A stretch of DNA of 64,000 nt from Zeimonas sp964538505 (GTDB lineage: Bacteria; Pseudomonadota; Gammaproteobacteria; Burkholderiales; Burkholderiaceae_E), in contig CAZIDY010000005.1 in assembly GCA_964538505.1 (NCBI GenBank), forward strand, positions 62,001 to 126,000, written 5' to 3'. The position numbers and the translations under genes are program-made. A model generated the notes under the pieces. The model did not search any database and had not been told where the DNA came from. It worked only from the letters and a program-made list of their open reading frames with translations. This document shows, piece by piece, positions 14,841 to 24,425 of this stretch (positions within the stretch are counted from its first letter, which is position 1; each line of letters opens with the position of its first letter).

Positions 14841-15347
14841 TTACGGCTTGCCGTTGGCGAGCGCGCGCAGCACCTTGTCGGTGATGTCGATCCGCGGGCT
14901 CGCGAAGACCGCTTCCTGCAGGATGATGTCGTAGTTCTCCTGCTCGGCGATCTGCTTGATCGCGCGATTGGCCTGGTCGATCACCTGCGCGAGCTCCTCA
15001 TTGCGACGCTGATTGAGGTCTTCGCGGAATTCACGCTGGCGACGCTGGAAGTCTTTCTCGAGATCGGAGAACTCGCGCTGCCGGCGCAGACGATCGGCAT
15101 CGCTCATCACCGAGGCGTCGCGCTCGAGCCGCTCGCCGAGCGCCTTCAGGCGCGCGCCCATGTCCTGCAGCTCCTTGTCGCGTTTGTTGAACTCGACCTC
15201 GAGCTTCTGCTGTGCCGACTTCGCCGGCCCGGCGTCGCGCAGGATGCGCTCGGTGTTCACGAAGCCGATTTTCGGCGCGTCCTGCGCAAGGGCCGGAACG
15301 CACGCGACGGCCAGCGCGCACGCGGCAAGCCAACCGAAGAACTTCAT
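14841..15347 (-). CDS. skp: Periplasmic chaperone Skp/OmpH
   Basis: Trimeric chaperone that holds unfolded outer-membrane proteins on their way to BamA. It has 168 residues. The signal peptide (MKFFGWLAACALAVACVPALAQ) ends at an AQ-type site near residue 22, then KIGFVNTERILRDAG begins the mature domain. A long charged helical region (about 50-120), rich in Arg, Glu and Gln, forms the tentacles. It lies between bamA and lpxD, its standard place. Confidence 0.95.
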   Translation of the reverse strand: MKFFGWLAACALAVACVPALAQDAPKIGFVNTERILRDAGPAKSAQQKLEVEFNKRDKELQDMGARLKALGERLERDASVMSDADRLRRQREFSDLEKDFQRRQREFREDLNQRRNEELAQVIDQANRAIKQIAEQENYDIILQEAVFASPRIDITDKVLRALANGKP

Positions 15348-15393
15348 TCGGCGCTTCCTGTCTGGATGGGTGGCACGGATTGTCGCACAGCGC

Positions 15394-17733
15394 TCAGAAT
15401 CCGGTTCCGATCTGGAACTGCAATCGCTGCGTGCGATCGCCTTCCTTCTTGCGCAGCGGCACGGCGAGACTGAGTTTCAGCGGTCCGATCGGTGACAGCC
15501 AGGTCAGCCCCACGCCGGTGGAGTAGCGAAGCTCGCTCAGGCTGATCGTGTCGCCGTCCGGGAAGACGCTGCCGGCGTCCAGGAACACGAAGGAGCGGAT
15601 CGTCCGGTCGCGGCCCGTTCCCGGCAGCGGGAAGATGAACTCGGCACTGCCGACGATGCGCGTCTGACCGCCGAGCGGAACCAGGCGTGTGTCGCCGCTC
15701 AGGCGGAACTCCTCTTCCTTCGGTCCGAGCGAGCTCGGGTAGTAGCCGCGGACCGAGCCGATGCCGCCCGCATAGAAGTTCTTGAAGAGCGGAAACGGCT
15801 TGCCGCCGAAGCCGCGGCCTACGCCGAAGTCGCCGTTCAGCGCGAGGGTGAAGTCGCGGCCGAGCGGGTAGTACCACTGGTGCAGATAGGTGGCGCGCCA
15901 GTAGCGCAGCTCGGCCACCGGCAGCGTGACCTCGAGGTTCGCCGTCTGCACGCGACCGCGCGTCGGCACGATCGCGCTGTCGCGGCTGTCGCGGATCCAG
16001 CCGACGTTGGCGAGCAGCGCCGTGCTCGACGAGCCGAAGTCGTCGACGAACTGCTGGTAGCGCACCGGCGGTCGATCGCCGAGGCGCACGTCGTTGCGCT
16101 CGAAGGTGGTGCCGAAGCTGATGCGATCGAACTCGGTATATGGAATGCCGAAACGCAGGCCGATACCGCTCGCGCGCGTGCGGTAGTCGCCCAGCCCGAG
16201 CTCGTCGGCGTCGAAGCTGCGCGTGTACAGGTCGAAGGAGCGGCTGACGCCGTCGGGCGTGAAATACGGATCGGTGTGCGACAGCACTACCGTTCGGGAC
16301 AGCCGGCTCGTATTTACCTCGAGTGCGAGCGACTTGCCGGTACCGAGGAAGTTGTGCTGGACGATCGAGCCCGACAGGATGACCTTGTCGGTGCTCGAGA
16401 AGCCGATGCCGAGCGTGATGTTGCCGGTGGGTCGTTCGGTGACGACGACCTGCAGGTCGATCTGGTCGGGCGCGTCGGGCACCGGGCGCGAGTCGATGCG
16501 CACCTCGGTGAAATAACCGAGCCGGTCGATCCGCTCGCGCGACAGCTGGATCTTCTCGGCGTCGTACCACGCGTCCTCGAACTGACGCATCTCGCGCCGG
16601 ATCACCTCGTCGCGCGTGCGCAGGTTGCCCGCGATATCGATGCGGCGCACGTACACGCGCCGTCCGGGATCGACGAGGATGTCGAAGGCCACCTGCTGCT
16701 GCTGGCGATCAATGTCGGGCACCGCGTTGACGTTGGCGAACGCGTAGCCGAGCGCGCCGAGTCGCTCGGAGATGCGGTTGGTCGATTCGGTGAGCCTGCT
16801 GCCCGAGAAGACGTCGCCAGGCTCGAGCTCGACGAGCTCGGCGAACTCCTCCTGCCGACCGAGCAGCTCGCCGCCGAAGCGCACCTCGGAGACACGGAAC
16901 GGCTGCCCCTCATGGATATCGACCGTGATCTCGACGCGCTCCTTGTCGGGCGAGATCGACACCTGCGTCGACTCGATCGCGAACTCGAGAAAGCCGCGGT
17001 CGAGATAGAACGAGCGCAGCGCTTCGAGGTCACCGGCGAGCTTCTCGCGCGCGTACTGGTCGTTCTTCGAATACCAGGTGAACCAGCCGGGCGTGGTCAG
17101 CCGCATCTCGTCGAGCAGCTGCTTCTCGCTGAATGCCTTGTTGCCGACGAAGCGGATCGACGTGATGCGCGCGTTTGCGCCCTCCTCGACTGCCAGCGAG
17201 ATGCCGACCCGGTTGCGTTCGAGCGGCGTGATCGTCGACGTGACCTGCACGCCGTATTTGCCGCGAGCGAGGTACTGGCGCTTGAGCTCCTGCTCGGCGC
17301 GCTCGAGCACCGCGCGGTCGAAGATGCGCGACTCGGCCAGGCCCTGGTCGCGCAGCGTCTTGCGCAGCGCGTCGCGGTCGAACTCCTTCGCGCCGGTGAT
17401 GTCGATCGACGCGATCGCCGGGCGCTCCTCGACGAACACGACGAGCACGTCGCCTTCGGCCTCGAGCCGCACGTCGCGGAAGAACCCGGTGGCGAACAGC
17501 GCCTTGACGGCGTCGCTCGCCTTCTCGTTGGTCATCGTGTCGCCGACGCGCACCGGCAGGTAACTGAAGACCGTGCCGGGCTCGGTGCGCTGGACGCCTT
17601 CGATGCGGATGTCGCGGATCGTGAAGGGCTCGAAGGCACCGGCAAGCACCGGTATCAGCGAGAGGATCAGAACAGCCAGCGCTCGACGCGCCGCACCCGG
17701 ATTGCGCCCCGGTCGGCGTCGAGCGAATCGCAT
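15394..17733 (-). CDS. bamA: Outer membrane protein assembly factor BamA
   Basis: Core of the BAM complex that folds beta-barrel proteins into the outer membrane. It has 779 residues: an Arg-rich N-terminus and signal peptide to about residue 33 (GAFEPFTIRDIRIEGVQR starts the mature protein), then POTRA domains to about 420. The first POTRA carries RTEPGTVFSYLPVRVGD. The 16-strand barrel follows. The lid-loop motif VRGY is present (GGIGSVRGYYPSSLGP), and the chain ends in Phe as expected for a beta-signal. It starts four bases after the rseP stop. Confidence 0.97.
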   Translation of the reverse strand: MRFARRRPGRNPGAARRALAVLILSLIPVLAGAFEPFTIRDIRIEGVQRTEPGTVFSYLPVRVGDTMTNEKASDAVKALFATGFFRDVRLEAEGDVLVVFVEERPAIASIDITGAKEFDRDALRKTLRDQGLAESRIFDRAVLERAEQELKRQYLARGKYGVQVTSTITPLERNRVGISLAVEEGANARITSIRFVGNKAFSEKQLLDEMRLTTPGWFTWYSKNDQYAREKLAGDLEALRSFYLDRGFLEFAIESTQVSISPDKERVEITVDIHEGQPFRVSEVRFGGELLGRQEEFAELVELEPGDVFSGSRLTESTNRISERLGALGYAFANVNAVPDIDRQQQQVAFDILVDPGRRVYVRRIDIAGNLRTRDEVIRREMRQFEDAWYDAEKIQLSRERIDRLGYFTEVRIDSRPVPDAPDQIDLQVVVTERPTGNITLGIGFSSTDKVILSGSIVQHNFLGTGKSLALEVNTSRLSRTVVLSHTDPYFTPDGVSRSFDLYTRSFDADELGLGDYRTRASGIGLRFGIPYTEFDRISFGTTFERNDVRLGDRPPVRYQQFVDDFGSSSTALLANVGWIRDSRDSAIVPTRGRVQTANLEVTLPVAELRYWRATYLHQWYYPLGRDFTLALNGDFGVGRGFGGKPFPLFKNFYAGGIGSVRGYYPSSLGPKEEEFRLSGDTRLVPLGGQTRIVGSAEFIFPLPGTGRDRTIRSFVFLDAGSVFPDGDTISLSELRYSTGVGLTWLSPIGPLKLSLAVPLRKKEGDRTQRLQFQIGTGF

Positions 17734-17737
17734 TCGT

Positions 17738-19075
17738 TCAGGAACCGATCAACCGAGTGAAGTCGTTGAAGAGCGCGACTGCCATCATCATCATGATGAG
17801 GGCGAGGCCGGCCTTTTGCGTGATGATCATGAAGCGCTCCGACAATGGGCCGCCCTTGAGCGCTTCGAGCGCGTAATATACCAAATGACCTCCGTCGAGA
17901 ACGGGGATCGGCAGCAGGTTCAGCACACCGAGGCTGATGCTGATCAGCGCCAGAAAGCTCACGTAGGCGATCCATCCCACGCGCACTGTCTGCCCCGCAA
18001 GATCGGCGATCGTCACCGGCCCGCTCAGGTTGCGCATCGACAGCTCGCCGGTGACCATCTTGCCCAGCATCCGCAGCGAGAACGCCGACATCTCCCAGGT
18101 CTGGCGAACGCCATGGCCGAGTGATGCCACCGGACCGTAGCGCACCGTCTGCATCGCCAGGCGATCCTGCAGCCCGGCGCCGATGCGACCGATGCCGTCC
18201 TGCAGCTGCGGCGTCACCGACAGCGTGATCACCGCGCCGTCGCGCAGCACCTCGAAATGCAGCGTCTGGTCGGCACTGCCCTGCACCGCTTCGATCACCT
18301 GTTTCGCGCGTTCGATCGGTGTGCCGTCGATCGAGACGATCAGGTCGCCGGGACGCAATCCGTCGCGCTCGGCTGCACCCGCGGGCAGCAGGTTGCCGAC
18401 GGCGACGTCGCCCGGTGCGATGTGCACGCCGAGCGTGCCGAGGAAGTCGCGCTCGGCTTCGCCCGCCGGCAGGCCGCTCGCATCGAGCTCGAGCGTACGC
18501 CGCTCGCCGTCGCGCTCGACGACGAGCGCAGTCGGGCGCCGCTCGATCACCGGCTCGAGCAGCGCGAGCCGCAGGTCGTTCCACGAACGCACCGTGCTGC
18601 CGTCGACCTCGACGATACGATCGCCGCCCTGCAGCTGCGCGGTCGCGGCCGGAGTGGCCGCCGGCGGCGTGTCGAGCAGCGCGGCCGGTTCCTGCATGCC
18701 GACCCAGCCCACCATCGCATAGAGCGCAATCGCGAGCAGGAAGTTCGCGAGCGGCCCGGCGACGACGATCGCCGAGCGCTGCGCCAGCGATTTGCGCGTG
18801 AAGGCGCGCGACAGCTCGTGCGGTGGAATCGGGCCGCAGTCTGGGTCGCGCTCGTCGAGCATGCGCACGTAGCCGCCGAGCGGGATCGACGCGATCGACC
18901 ATTCGGTGCGGTCGGGCCCGATGCGCCAGCTCACGAGCGGCCGGCCGAAGCCGATCGAGAAGCGCAGCACCTTCACGCCGCACCAGCGGGCGACGAGATA
19001 GTGGCCGAGCTCGTGCACGAAGATCAGCAGCGTGAGCGCTGCGAGGAAAGCGACGATCGTCTGGATCGTGTTCAT
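17738..19075 (-). CDS. rseP: Site-2 membrane metalloprotease RseP
   Basis: Intramembrane zinc protease that cleaves anti-sigma factor RseA-type substrates in the envelope stress response and clears remnant signal peptides. It has 445 residues. The zinc site HELGH is in the first transmembrane segment (IFVHELGHYLVARWCG). Two PDZ domains occupy about 125-310. The NxxPxPxLDGG third ligand motif appears as NLLPIPVLDGGHL near the C-terminus, and the chain ends in a last membrane helix. The ATG overlaps the dxr stop by four bases. Substrates are inferred from the family. Confidence 0.96.
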   Translation of the reverse strand: MNTIQTIVAFLAALTLLIFVHELGHYLVARWCGVKVLRFSIGFGRPLVSWRIGPDRTEWSIASIPLGGYVRMLDERDPDCGPIPPHELSRAFTRKSLAQRSAIVVAGPLANFLLAIALYAMVGWVGMQEPAALLDTPPAATPAATAQLQGGDRIVEVDGSTVRSWNDLRLALLEPVIERRPTALVVERDGERRTLELDASGLPAGEAERDFLGTLGVHIAPGDVAVGNLLPAGAAERDGLRPGDLIVSIDGTPIERAKQVIEAVQGSADQTLHFEVLRDGAVITLSVTPQLQDGIGRIGAGLQDRLAMQTVRYGPVASLGHGVRQTWEMSAFSLRMLGKMVTGELSMRNLSGPVTIADLAGQTVRVGWIAYVSFLALISISLGVLNLLPIPVLDGGHLVYYALEALKGGPLSERFMIITQKAGLALIMMMMAVALFNDFTRLIGS

Positions 19076-20256
19076 GCGGTGCACCTGCTGAGTTGGCTGC
19101 GCGCGAGCGTGCGGGCCTCGTCGTCGAGGGCGAAGACCTCGTCGATGGCCGAGCCGGCTGCGCGATCGCCGATCGCCTGCAGGACGGACTCGGTGACACC
19201 GGCAATGTCGGTGAAGCGGATCATGCGATCGAGAAACGCGGCAACCGCCACCTCGTTGGCCGCGTTGAGCACGCACGGCGCCGCGCCGCCCGCGGCGAGC
19301 GCCTCGTGCGCCAGTCGCAGGCAGGGGAAACGCCGTGCGTCGGGCGCCTCGAACTCGAGGCGTCCGATGGCGACCAGGTCGAGCGGCGCGACGCCGCTGT
19401 CGATGCGTTCCGGGTGCGCGAGCGCCTGCGCGATCGGCGTGCGCATGTCGGGGTTGCCCATCTGTGCGAGCACCGAGCCGTCGTCGTACTCGACCAGCGA
19501 GTGCACGATGCTCTGCGGGTGCACCAGCACTTCGAGCTGCGAGCCGGGCACCTCGAACAGGTGGAATGCTTCGATCAGCTCGAGGCCCTTGTTCATCATC
19601 GTCGCCGAGTCGACCGAGATCTTGCGTCCCATCGACCAGTTCGGATGCGCGCAGGCCTGCTCGGGCGTTGCGGCGCTCATCTCGGCGAGCGTCGCGCTGC
19701 GGAAAGGTCCGCCCGACGCGGTGAGCATGATCCGGCGAACCCCGGATGCGCAGCGGCCCGTGCCGCCGTCGGCCGGCAGGCACTGGAAGACGGCGTTGTG
19801 CTCGCTGTCGATCGGCAGCACCGTGGCGCTGCCTTCGCGACACGCGCACAGGAAGACGTCGCCGGCCATCACCAGCGATTCCTTGTTCGCGAGCAGGATC
19901 CGCTTGCCCGCGCGTGCGGCGGCAATCGTCGGGGCGAGGCCGGCGGCGCCGACGATCGCCGCCATCACGGTGTCGACCTCGTCGTGCGCGGCAAGCTCGA
20001 CGAGCGCTGCCGTGCCGGCAAGCACCTCGGTGTCGAGCCCGCTGGCGGCGATGCGGTCGGCGAGCGCGCGGGCCGCGTCGGCATCGGCGAGCGCCGCATA
20101 GCGCGGCCGGAATCGCAGGCATTGCTCGTACAGCGCATCGACGCGGCATTGCGCGGCCAGCGCGAACACGCGGTAGCGATTCGGGTGCCGTGCGACCACG
20201 TCGAGCGTGCTGCGTCCGATCGAGCCGGTGGCGCCGAGGATCGTGAGCGATTGCAT
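19072..20256 (-). CDS. dxr: 1-deoxy-D-xylulose 5-phosphate reductoisomerase
   Basis: Second enzyme of the MEP isoprenoid route: turns DXP into MEP with NADPH. It has 394 residues, against 398 in E. coli. The NADPH-binding start is LTILGATGSIGRSTLDVV. LLANKESLVMAG and PIDSEHNAVFQCL hold the metal and substrate acids, with TASGGPFR, HPNWSMGRKISVDSATMMNKGLE and HPQSIVHSLVEY following. It supplies isoprenoid precursors for UppS just upstream and ultimately for the hpnCDE squalene genes. Confidence 0.97.
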   Translation of the reverse strand: MQSLTILGATGSIGRSTLDVVARHPNRYRVFALAAQCRVDALYEQCLRFRPRYAALADADAARALADRIAASGLDTEVLAGTAALVELAAHDEVDTVMAAIVGAAGLAPTIAAARAGKRILLANKESLVMAGDVFLCACREGSATVLPIDSEHNAVFQCLPADGGTGRCASGVRRIMLTASGGPFRSATLAEMSAATPEQACAHPNWSMGRKISVDSATMMNKGLELIEAFHLFEVPGSQLEVLVHPQSIVHSLVEYDDGSVLAQMGNPDMRTPIAQALAHPERIDSGVAPLDLVAIGRLEFEAPDARRFPCLRLAHEALAAGGAAPCVLNAANEVAVAAFLDRMIRFTDIAGVTESVLQAIGDRAAGSAIDEVFALDDEARTLARSQLSRCTA

Positions 20257-20265
20257 GGCGCCCGA

Positions 20266-21087
20266 TTATCCCAGCAGCTGATGCAGCAGCATGGCGGCCG
20301 GCATCACCGGCACCAGCGCATCGATGCGGTCGAGCACGCCGCCGTGCCCGGGCAGTACCGTGCCGCTGTCCTTCACGCCGGCCTGGCGCTTGAGCAGCGA
20401 TTCGTGCAGGTCGCCGACGATCGACAGCGCGGCGAGCGCGACGAGCAGGATCAACGCGCCGACGACCGTCCATTCGTCGACGAGCCGCGCCGGCAAGGTC
20501 GACGAGAACGCAGGCAGTGACGCGACGACGAGGCCAAGGACGGCAACCGCGACGAAGCCGCCGATCGCACCTTCCCAGGTCTTCCCGGGGCTGATCGACG
20601 GCGCGAGCTTGTTCCGGCCGAAGGCGCGCCCGGCGAAATAGGCGGCGATGTCGGCGACCCAGACGATCGCCATCGCGACCAGCAGCGCGAGCGGGCCGAT
20701 CGCCCGCAACGCGACGAGCGCGACCCAGCAGCCGAGCAGCCACCCGGCAGCGAGCACGACACCCCCGCCGCGAGCGTCGTGACTGCGCAGGTGCAGCGGG
20801 CCGAGCACGAGCCATGAGAGCGTGGCCGCCGCGCACACGGCAACGACGAAAACCGGCGGCCAGCCGGCCGTCTCGCGCCAGACGAGCAGCGCGGCGCCGA
20901 CGACCGCGAGCAGGACCGCCACCGCCGTCGCCGAGCGGGTGCTGTCGAGCAGGCGCACCCATTCCCAGGCGGCGACAGCGAGAAAGACGAGCGTGACGGC
21001 TCCCCAGACCCAGGGATCGAAGCGGAAGATCGGCGGCAGCAGGATCGCCAGCAGGACCAGCGCGGTGACGACTCGCTTGCCGAGCAT
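20266..21087 (-). CDS. cdsA: Phosphatidate cytidylyltransferase
   Basis: Makes CDP-diacylglycerol from phosphatidic acid and CTP, the branch point for phospholipids, in the inner membrane. It has 273 residues with seven or eight hydrophobic segments, starting MLGKRVVTALVLLAILLPP. The signature for the family is intact near the C-terminus: LLKRQAGVKDSGTVLPGHGG followed by VLDRID. It lies between uppS and dxr, its usual position. Confidence 0.96.
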   Translation of the reverse strand: MLGKRVVTALVLLAILLPPIFRFDPWVWGAVTLVFLAVAAWEWVRLLDSTRSATAVAVLLAVVGAALLVWRETAGWPPVFVVAVCAAATLSWLVLGPLHLRSHDARGGGVVLAAGWLLGCWVALVALRAIGPLALLVAMAIVWVADIAAYFAGRAFGRNKLAPSISPGKTWEGAIGGFVAVAVLGLVVASLPAFSSTLPARLVDEWTVVGALILLVALAALSIVGDLHESLLKRQAGVKDSGTVLPGHGGVLDRIDALVPVMPAAMLLHQLLG

Positions 21088-21135
21088 CTGCGTGGCCCGG
21101 TTCAGTGCGCGGACACGGGCGGGATCACGGACCGT

Positions 21136-21906
21136 TCAGCCCGCTTCGGCCGCCGAGACCTGCGCGCTCGTCTGCCCGAAGCGGCGCTCGCGCCGGCGAA
21201 AGGACTCGATCGCGCGATCGAGTGCCGCGGCGTCGAAATCCGGCCAGAACGTGTCGGTGAAGTACAGCTCGGTGTAGGCGAGCTGCCACAACAGGAAATT
21301 GCTGATTCGCTGCTCGCCGCCGGTTCGCACGAAGAGGTCGGGCTCCGGAGCGTAGGCCATTGCCAGGTGCGGCGAAAGCGCCTGCTCGCCGATGCGGTCG
21401 GGGTCGTGCGCGAGCTCGGGCTGCGCACGCAGCATCGCCTGTGTCGCCTGCAGGATATCCCAGCGACCGCCGTAGTTCGCCGCGACGGTGAGCGTGAGTC
21501 GCCGGTTCGATGCGGTGCGCGCCTCGGCCTGCGCGATCAGCTGGCGCAGGCGCGGCTCGAAGGCCGACAGGTCGCCGATGACGCGAAGGCGGATGCCGTT
21601 GGCGCGCAGTTGCGCGACCTCGCGCTCGAGCGCGGTGACGAACAGGCGCATCAGCAGCGACACCTCGTCGGCCGGCCGGCGCCAGTTCTCGGAGCTGAAC
21701 GCGAACAGCGTGAGGAACTCGACGCCGCGCCTTGCGCAGGTCTCGACCGTCGCACGCACGGCTTCGACGCCCTTGGCGTGCCCGGCCACGCGCGGCAGCC
21801 GCCGCTGCGTCGCCCAGCGTCCGTTGCCGTCCATGATGATCGCGACGTGCCGCGGCACCTCGCGCGGGCGCGGAACGGTGATCGTCGTGCTCGTGACGGG
21901 CATCAT
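21136..21906 (-). CDS. uppS: Undecaprenyl diphosphate synthase
   Basis: Cis-prenyltransferase that makes the C55 lipid carrier for peptidoglycan and O-antigen. It has 256 residues from the ATG at 21906; an adjacent ATG at 21903 and one nine codons further upstream (21933) are alternatives. The catalytic Asp is in HVAIIMDGNGRWA, followed by GHAKGVEAVR, FAFSSENWRRP and the C-terminal RTGGEQRISNFLLWQ and FTDTFWPDF. The 48-base gap to cdsA holds no visible feature. Confidence 0.96.
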   Translation of the reverse strand: MMPVTSTTITVPRPREVPRHVAIIMDGNGRWATQRRLPRVAGHAKGVEAVRATVETCARRGVEFLTLFAFSSENWRRPADEVSLLMRLFVTALEREVAQLRANGIRLRVIGDLSAFEPRLRQLIAQAEARTASNRRLTLTVAANYGGRWDILQATQAMLRAQPELAHDPDRIGEQALSPHLAMAYAPEPDLFVRTGGEQRISNFLLWQLAYTELYFTDTFWPDFDAAALDRAIESFRRRERRFGQTSAQVSAAEAG

Positions 21907-21937
21907 CGATGCGCAGCAGCTTGCCGGCGACACGTTG

Positions 21938-22498
21938 TCAGACGGTCATGATCTCGCGCTCCTTCACGTCGAGCATCCGATCGATCTCGACGACGAAGCG
22001 GTCGGTGAGTTTCTGGATCTCGTCGGTCGCGCGACGCTCGTCGTCCTCCGAGATCTCCTTGTCCTTGACGAGCTTTTTCAGGTGCTCGTTGGCGTCGCGC
22101 CGCAGGTTGCGAACGGCCACCTTCGCCTGTTCGCCTTCGTGCTTGACGACCTTGGTGAGCTCGCGCCGGCGCTCCTCGGACAGCGGCGGCATCGGCACGC
22201 GGATGAGGTCGCCGCTGGTCGCCGGGTTCAGGCCGAGGTCCGATTCGCGGATCGCCTTGTCGACGACCTGCACCATCTTCTTTTCCCACGGCTGCACGCC
22301 CAGCGTGCGCGCGTCCTGGACCGTGACGTTGGCGACCTGTCCGATGGGCACCGACGTGCCGTAGTAGTCGACGTGAATGTGGTCGAGCAGCCCGGCGTGC
22401 GCACGGCCGGTGCGCACCTTCGCGAGGCTGGCGCGCAGCGACTCGATCGACTTCTGCATCTTCTGCTCGGCCGATTCCCTGACTTCCGCAATGCTCAT
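21938..22498 (-). CDS. frr: Ribosome recycling factor
   Basis: With EF-G it splits the post-termination ribosome. It has 186 residues from the ATG at 22498, which has a strong GGAGG six bases upstream; a start at 22513 would add five residues and lacks such a site. Family motifs: KSIESLRASLAKVRTGRAH, VDYYGTSVPIGQVANV, PWEKKMVQVVDKAI and SEERRRELTKVV. Confidence 0.97.
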   Translation of the reverse strand: MSIAEVRESAEQKMQKSIESLRASLAKVRTGRAHAGLLDHIHVDYYGTSVPIGQVANVTVQDARTLGVQPWEKKMVQVVDKAIRESDLGLNPATSGDLIRVPMPPLSEERRRELTKVVKHEGEQAKVAVRNLRRDANEHLKKLVKDKEISEDDERRATDEIQKLTDRFVVEIDRMLDVKEREIMTV

Positions 22499-22564
22499 GA
22501 TTCCTCCGCACAACGGTTCGCGACGGCCGCCCCGCCGGCGGCGCGGCGCGAGGCGCGGCCCGTG

Positions 22565-23341
22565 TCAAACATGGACCAGCGTGCCTTCGTCATCGCTGCA
22601 AAGCGCACGCTGCAACGCGCCTTCGTCGAAGATCGAGAAGACCTTGATCGGCAGCTTGCGGTCGCGGCACAGCGCAAAGGCCGTCGCATCCATCACTTTC
22701 AGGTGGCGCGCGATCACCTCGTCGAAGCTGATCCGCGAGAAACGCTGCGCCGATGGATCGAGCATCGGGTCGGCGCTGTAGACGCCGTCGACCTTCGTTG
22801 CCTTGAGCACCACCTCGACCCCCATCTCGGCGCCGCGCAACGCGGCGGCGGTGTCGGTGGTGAAGAACGGGTTGCCGGTGCCCGCCGCGAAGATGACGAC
22901 CTTGCCTTCCTCGAGGTAGCGCAGCGCCTTCGGCCGGATATACGACTCGACGACCTGCTCGATCTTCAGCGCCGATTGCACGCGAGCGACGACACCGTGC
23001 TGGCGCAGCGCGTCCTGCAGCGCGAGCGAGTTCATCACGGTGGCGAGCATGCCCATGTAGTCGGCAGTGGCGCGATCCATTCCGGCCGCGCCGCCCGCGA
23101 CGCCGCGAAAGATGTTGCCGCCGCCGATCACGATGGCGAGCTCGACACCCATCGAAACCACTGTGGCGATCTCGCGCACCATCCGCTGGATGGTCTCGGC
23201 GTTGATGCCGTAGGCGTCGTCGCCCATCAGCGCCTCGCCCGAGAGCTTGAGCAGCACGCGGCGATAAAGCAACTGCGGCAACTGCGCAGCGGGCGCTTCG
23301 ATCGCCACCGCGGACGCGGCCGGGCTGTCGTTCGAGCTCAC
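22565..23341 (-). CDS. pyrH: Uridylate kinase
   Basis: Phosphorylates UMP to UDP; hexameric amino-acid-kinase fold. The reading frame is open to 23452, but I chose the GTG at 23341, giving 258 residues, because AGGAG stands six bases before it. The first 20 or so residues (SSNDSPAASAVAIEAP) are a low-complexity extension before the core RRVLLKLSGEALMG. Other motifs are VIGGGNIFRGV, ADYMGMLATVMNSLALQDAL and GTGNPFFTTDTAAALR. It lies between tsf and frr, as in most proteobacteria. Confidence 0.95.
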   Translation of the reverse strand: MSSNDSPAASAVAIEAPAAQLPQLLYRRVLLKLSGEALMGDDAYGINAETIQRMVREIATVVSMGVELAIVIGGGNIFRGVAGGAAGMDRATADYMGMLATVMNSLALQDALRQHGVVARVQSALKIEQVVESYIRPKALRYLEEGKVVIFAAGTGNPFFTTDTAAALRGAEMGVEVVLKATKVDGVYSADPMLDPSAQRFSRISFDEVIARHLKVMDATAFALCRDRKLPIKVFSIFDEGALQRALCSDDEGTLVHV

Positions 23342-23412
23342 GAACTCTCCTGATCCATCGGCGGCGATTCCACGCGAGGTGGACCGCCGCCGCCCGCGAT
23401 TATGGGGCTTTT

Positions 23413-23439
23413 CCGACGCGGCTGCCGTGGTCGCGTCGG
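23413..23439. other. Stem-loop in the tsf-pyrH spacer
   Basis: CCGACGCG (23413-23420) and CGCGTCGG (23432-23439) can pair around an 11-base loop in the 127-base gap between tsf and pyrH. No T run follows on the transcribed strand, so it is not an ordinary terminator. It may be a processing or attenuation structure, or chance in GC-rich DNA. Confidence 0.3.
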
Positions 23440-23468
23440 GCCTTGCCGCCACGATACGCGGGCTTCCT

Positions 23469-24389
23469 TCAACGTCCGGCCGCAGCGGCGGCCTGTGCAG
23501 CCACCTCGGCCGCGAAGTCGGCCTGCCGGCGCTCGATGCCCTCGCCGACGACGAACAGCACGAACTGCGCCACCTGTGCGCCGCGCGCCTTCAGCAGCTG
23601 CTCGATCGTCTGCTTGTCGTCCTTGACGAAGGGCTGGCCGAGCAGCGTGACCTCCTTCAGGTACTTCTGCACTGCGCCTTCGACCATTTTCGAGACGATC
23701 TCGGGCGACTTGCCGGGCTTGCCTTCAGCCCGGGCCTTTGCCTGCTCCTCGTCCGCTTTCTGCTGCGCGATCGAGCGCTCGCGCTCGACGTCGTCGGCCG
23801 GCACGCCGTCGCGCGACAGCGACTTCGGCTTGCTCGCCGCGATGTGCATCGCGAGATCGCGTCCGAGCGTGTCGTCGCCGCCGACGAGATCGACGATCAC
23901 GCCGATCTTCGAGCCGCCGTGCACGTAGCTCGTGAGCCGCCCTTTGGCCTCGAGCCGGGCGAAGCGGCGGACGGTGATGTTCTCGCCGATGCGCCCGACC
24001 AGCGCGGTACGGACCTGCTCGACGGTGCCGCCTTCGATCGGCAGCTGCGCGAGCGAATCGACGTCGGCCGGCGCCTGCGTCGCGACGCGTTCGGCGAGCG
24101 TACCCGCGAACGCGACGAAGTCGTCGTTGCGCGCGACGAAGTCGGTCTCGCTGTTGACCTCGACGAGTGCGCCGAGCTTCGCGTCGTCGGCGATCCACAC
24201 GGCGACGATGCCCTCGGCGGCGACCCGCGCCGCCGCCTTGCTCGCCTTGTTGCCGAGCTTCACGCGCAGGATCTCTTCCGCGCGCGCCAGGTCGCCGCCG
24301 GCTTCGGTGAGTGCCTTCTTGCACTCCATCATCGGCGCGTCGGTCTTCTCGCGCAGCTCCTTGACCATGCTCGCAGTGATCGCGGTCAT
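23469..24389 (-). CDS. tsf: Elongation factor Ts
   Basis: Guanine nucleotide exchange factor for EF-Tu. It has 306 residues, against 283 in E. coli. The N-terminal UBA-like module ASMVKELREKTDAPMMECKK is followed by the signature VNSETDFVARNDDF that contacts EF-Tu (TDFV). Two core subdomains and a coiled-coil region follow (VERERSIAQQKADEEQAKAR). The tail is Ala-rich (AAEVAAQAAAAAGR). It is co-oriented with rpsB, 36 bases downstream of it. Confidence 0.97.
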   Translation of the reverse strand: MTAITASMVKELREKTDAPMMECKKALTEAGGDLARAEEILRVKLGNKASKAAARVAAEGIVAVWIADDAKLGALVEVNSETDFVARNDDFVAFAGTLAERVATQAPADVDSLAQLPIEGGTVEQVRTALVGRIGENITVRRFARLEAKGRLTSYVHGGSKIGVIVDLVGGDDTLGRDLAMHIAASKPKSLSRDGVPADDVERERSIAQQKADEEQAKARAEGKPGKSPEIVSKMVEGAVQKYLKEVTLLGQPFVKDDKQTIEQLLKARGAQVAQFVLFVVGEGIERRQADFAAEVAAQAAAAAGR

Positions 24390-24425
24390 CGGTTCGCTCC
24401 CTCGATTCTCATGTTCGTCGTTGCC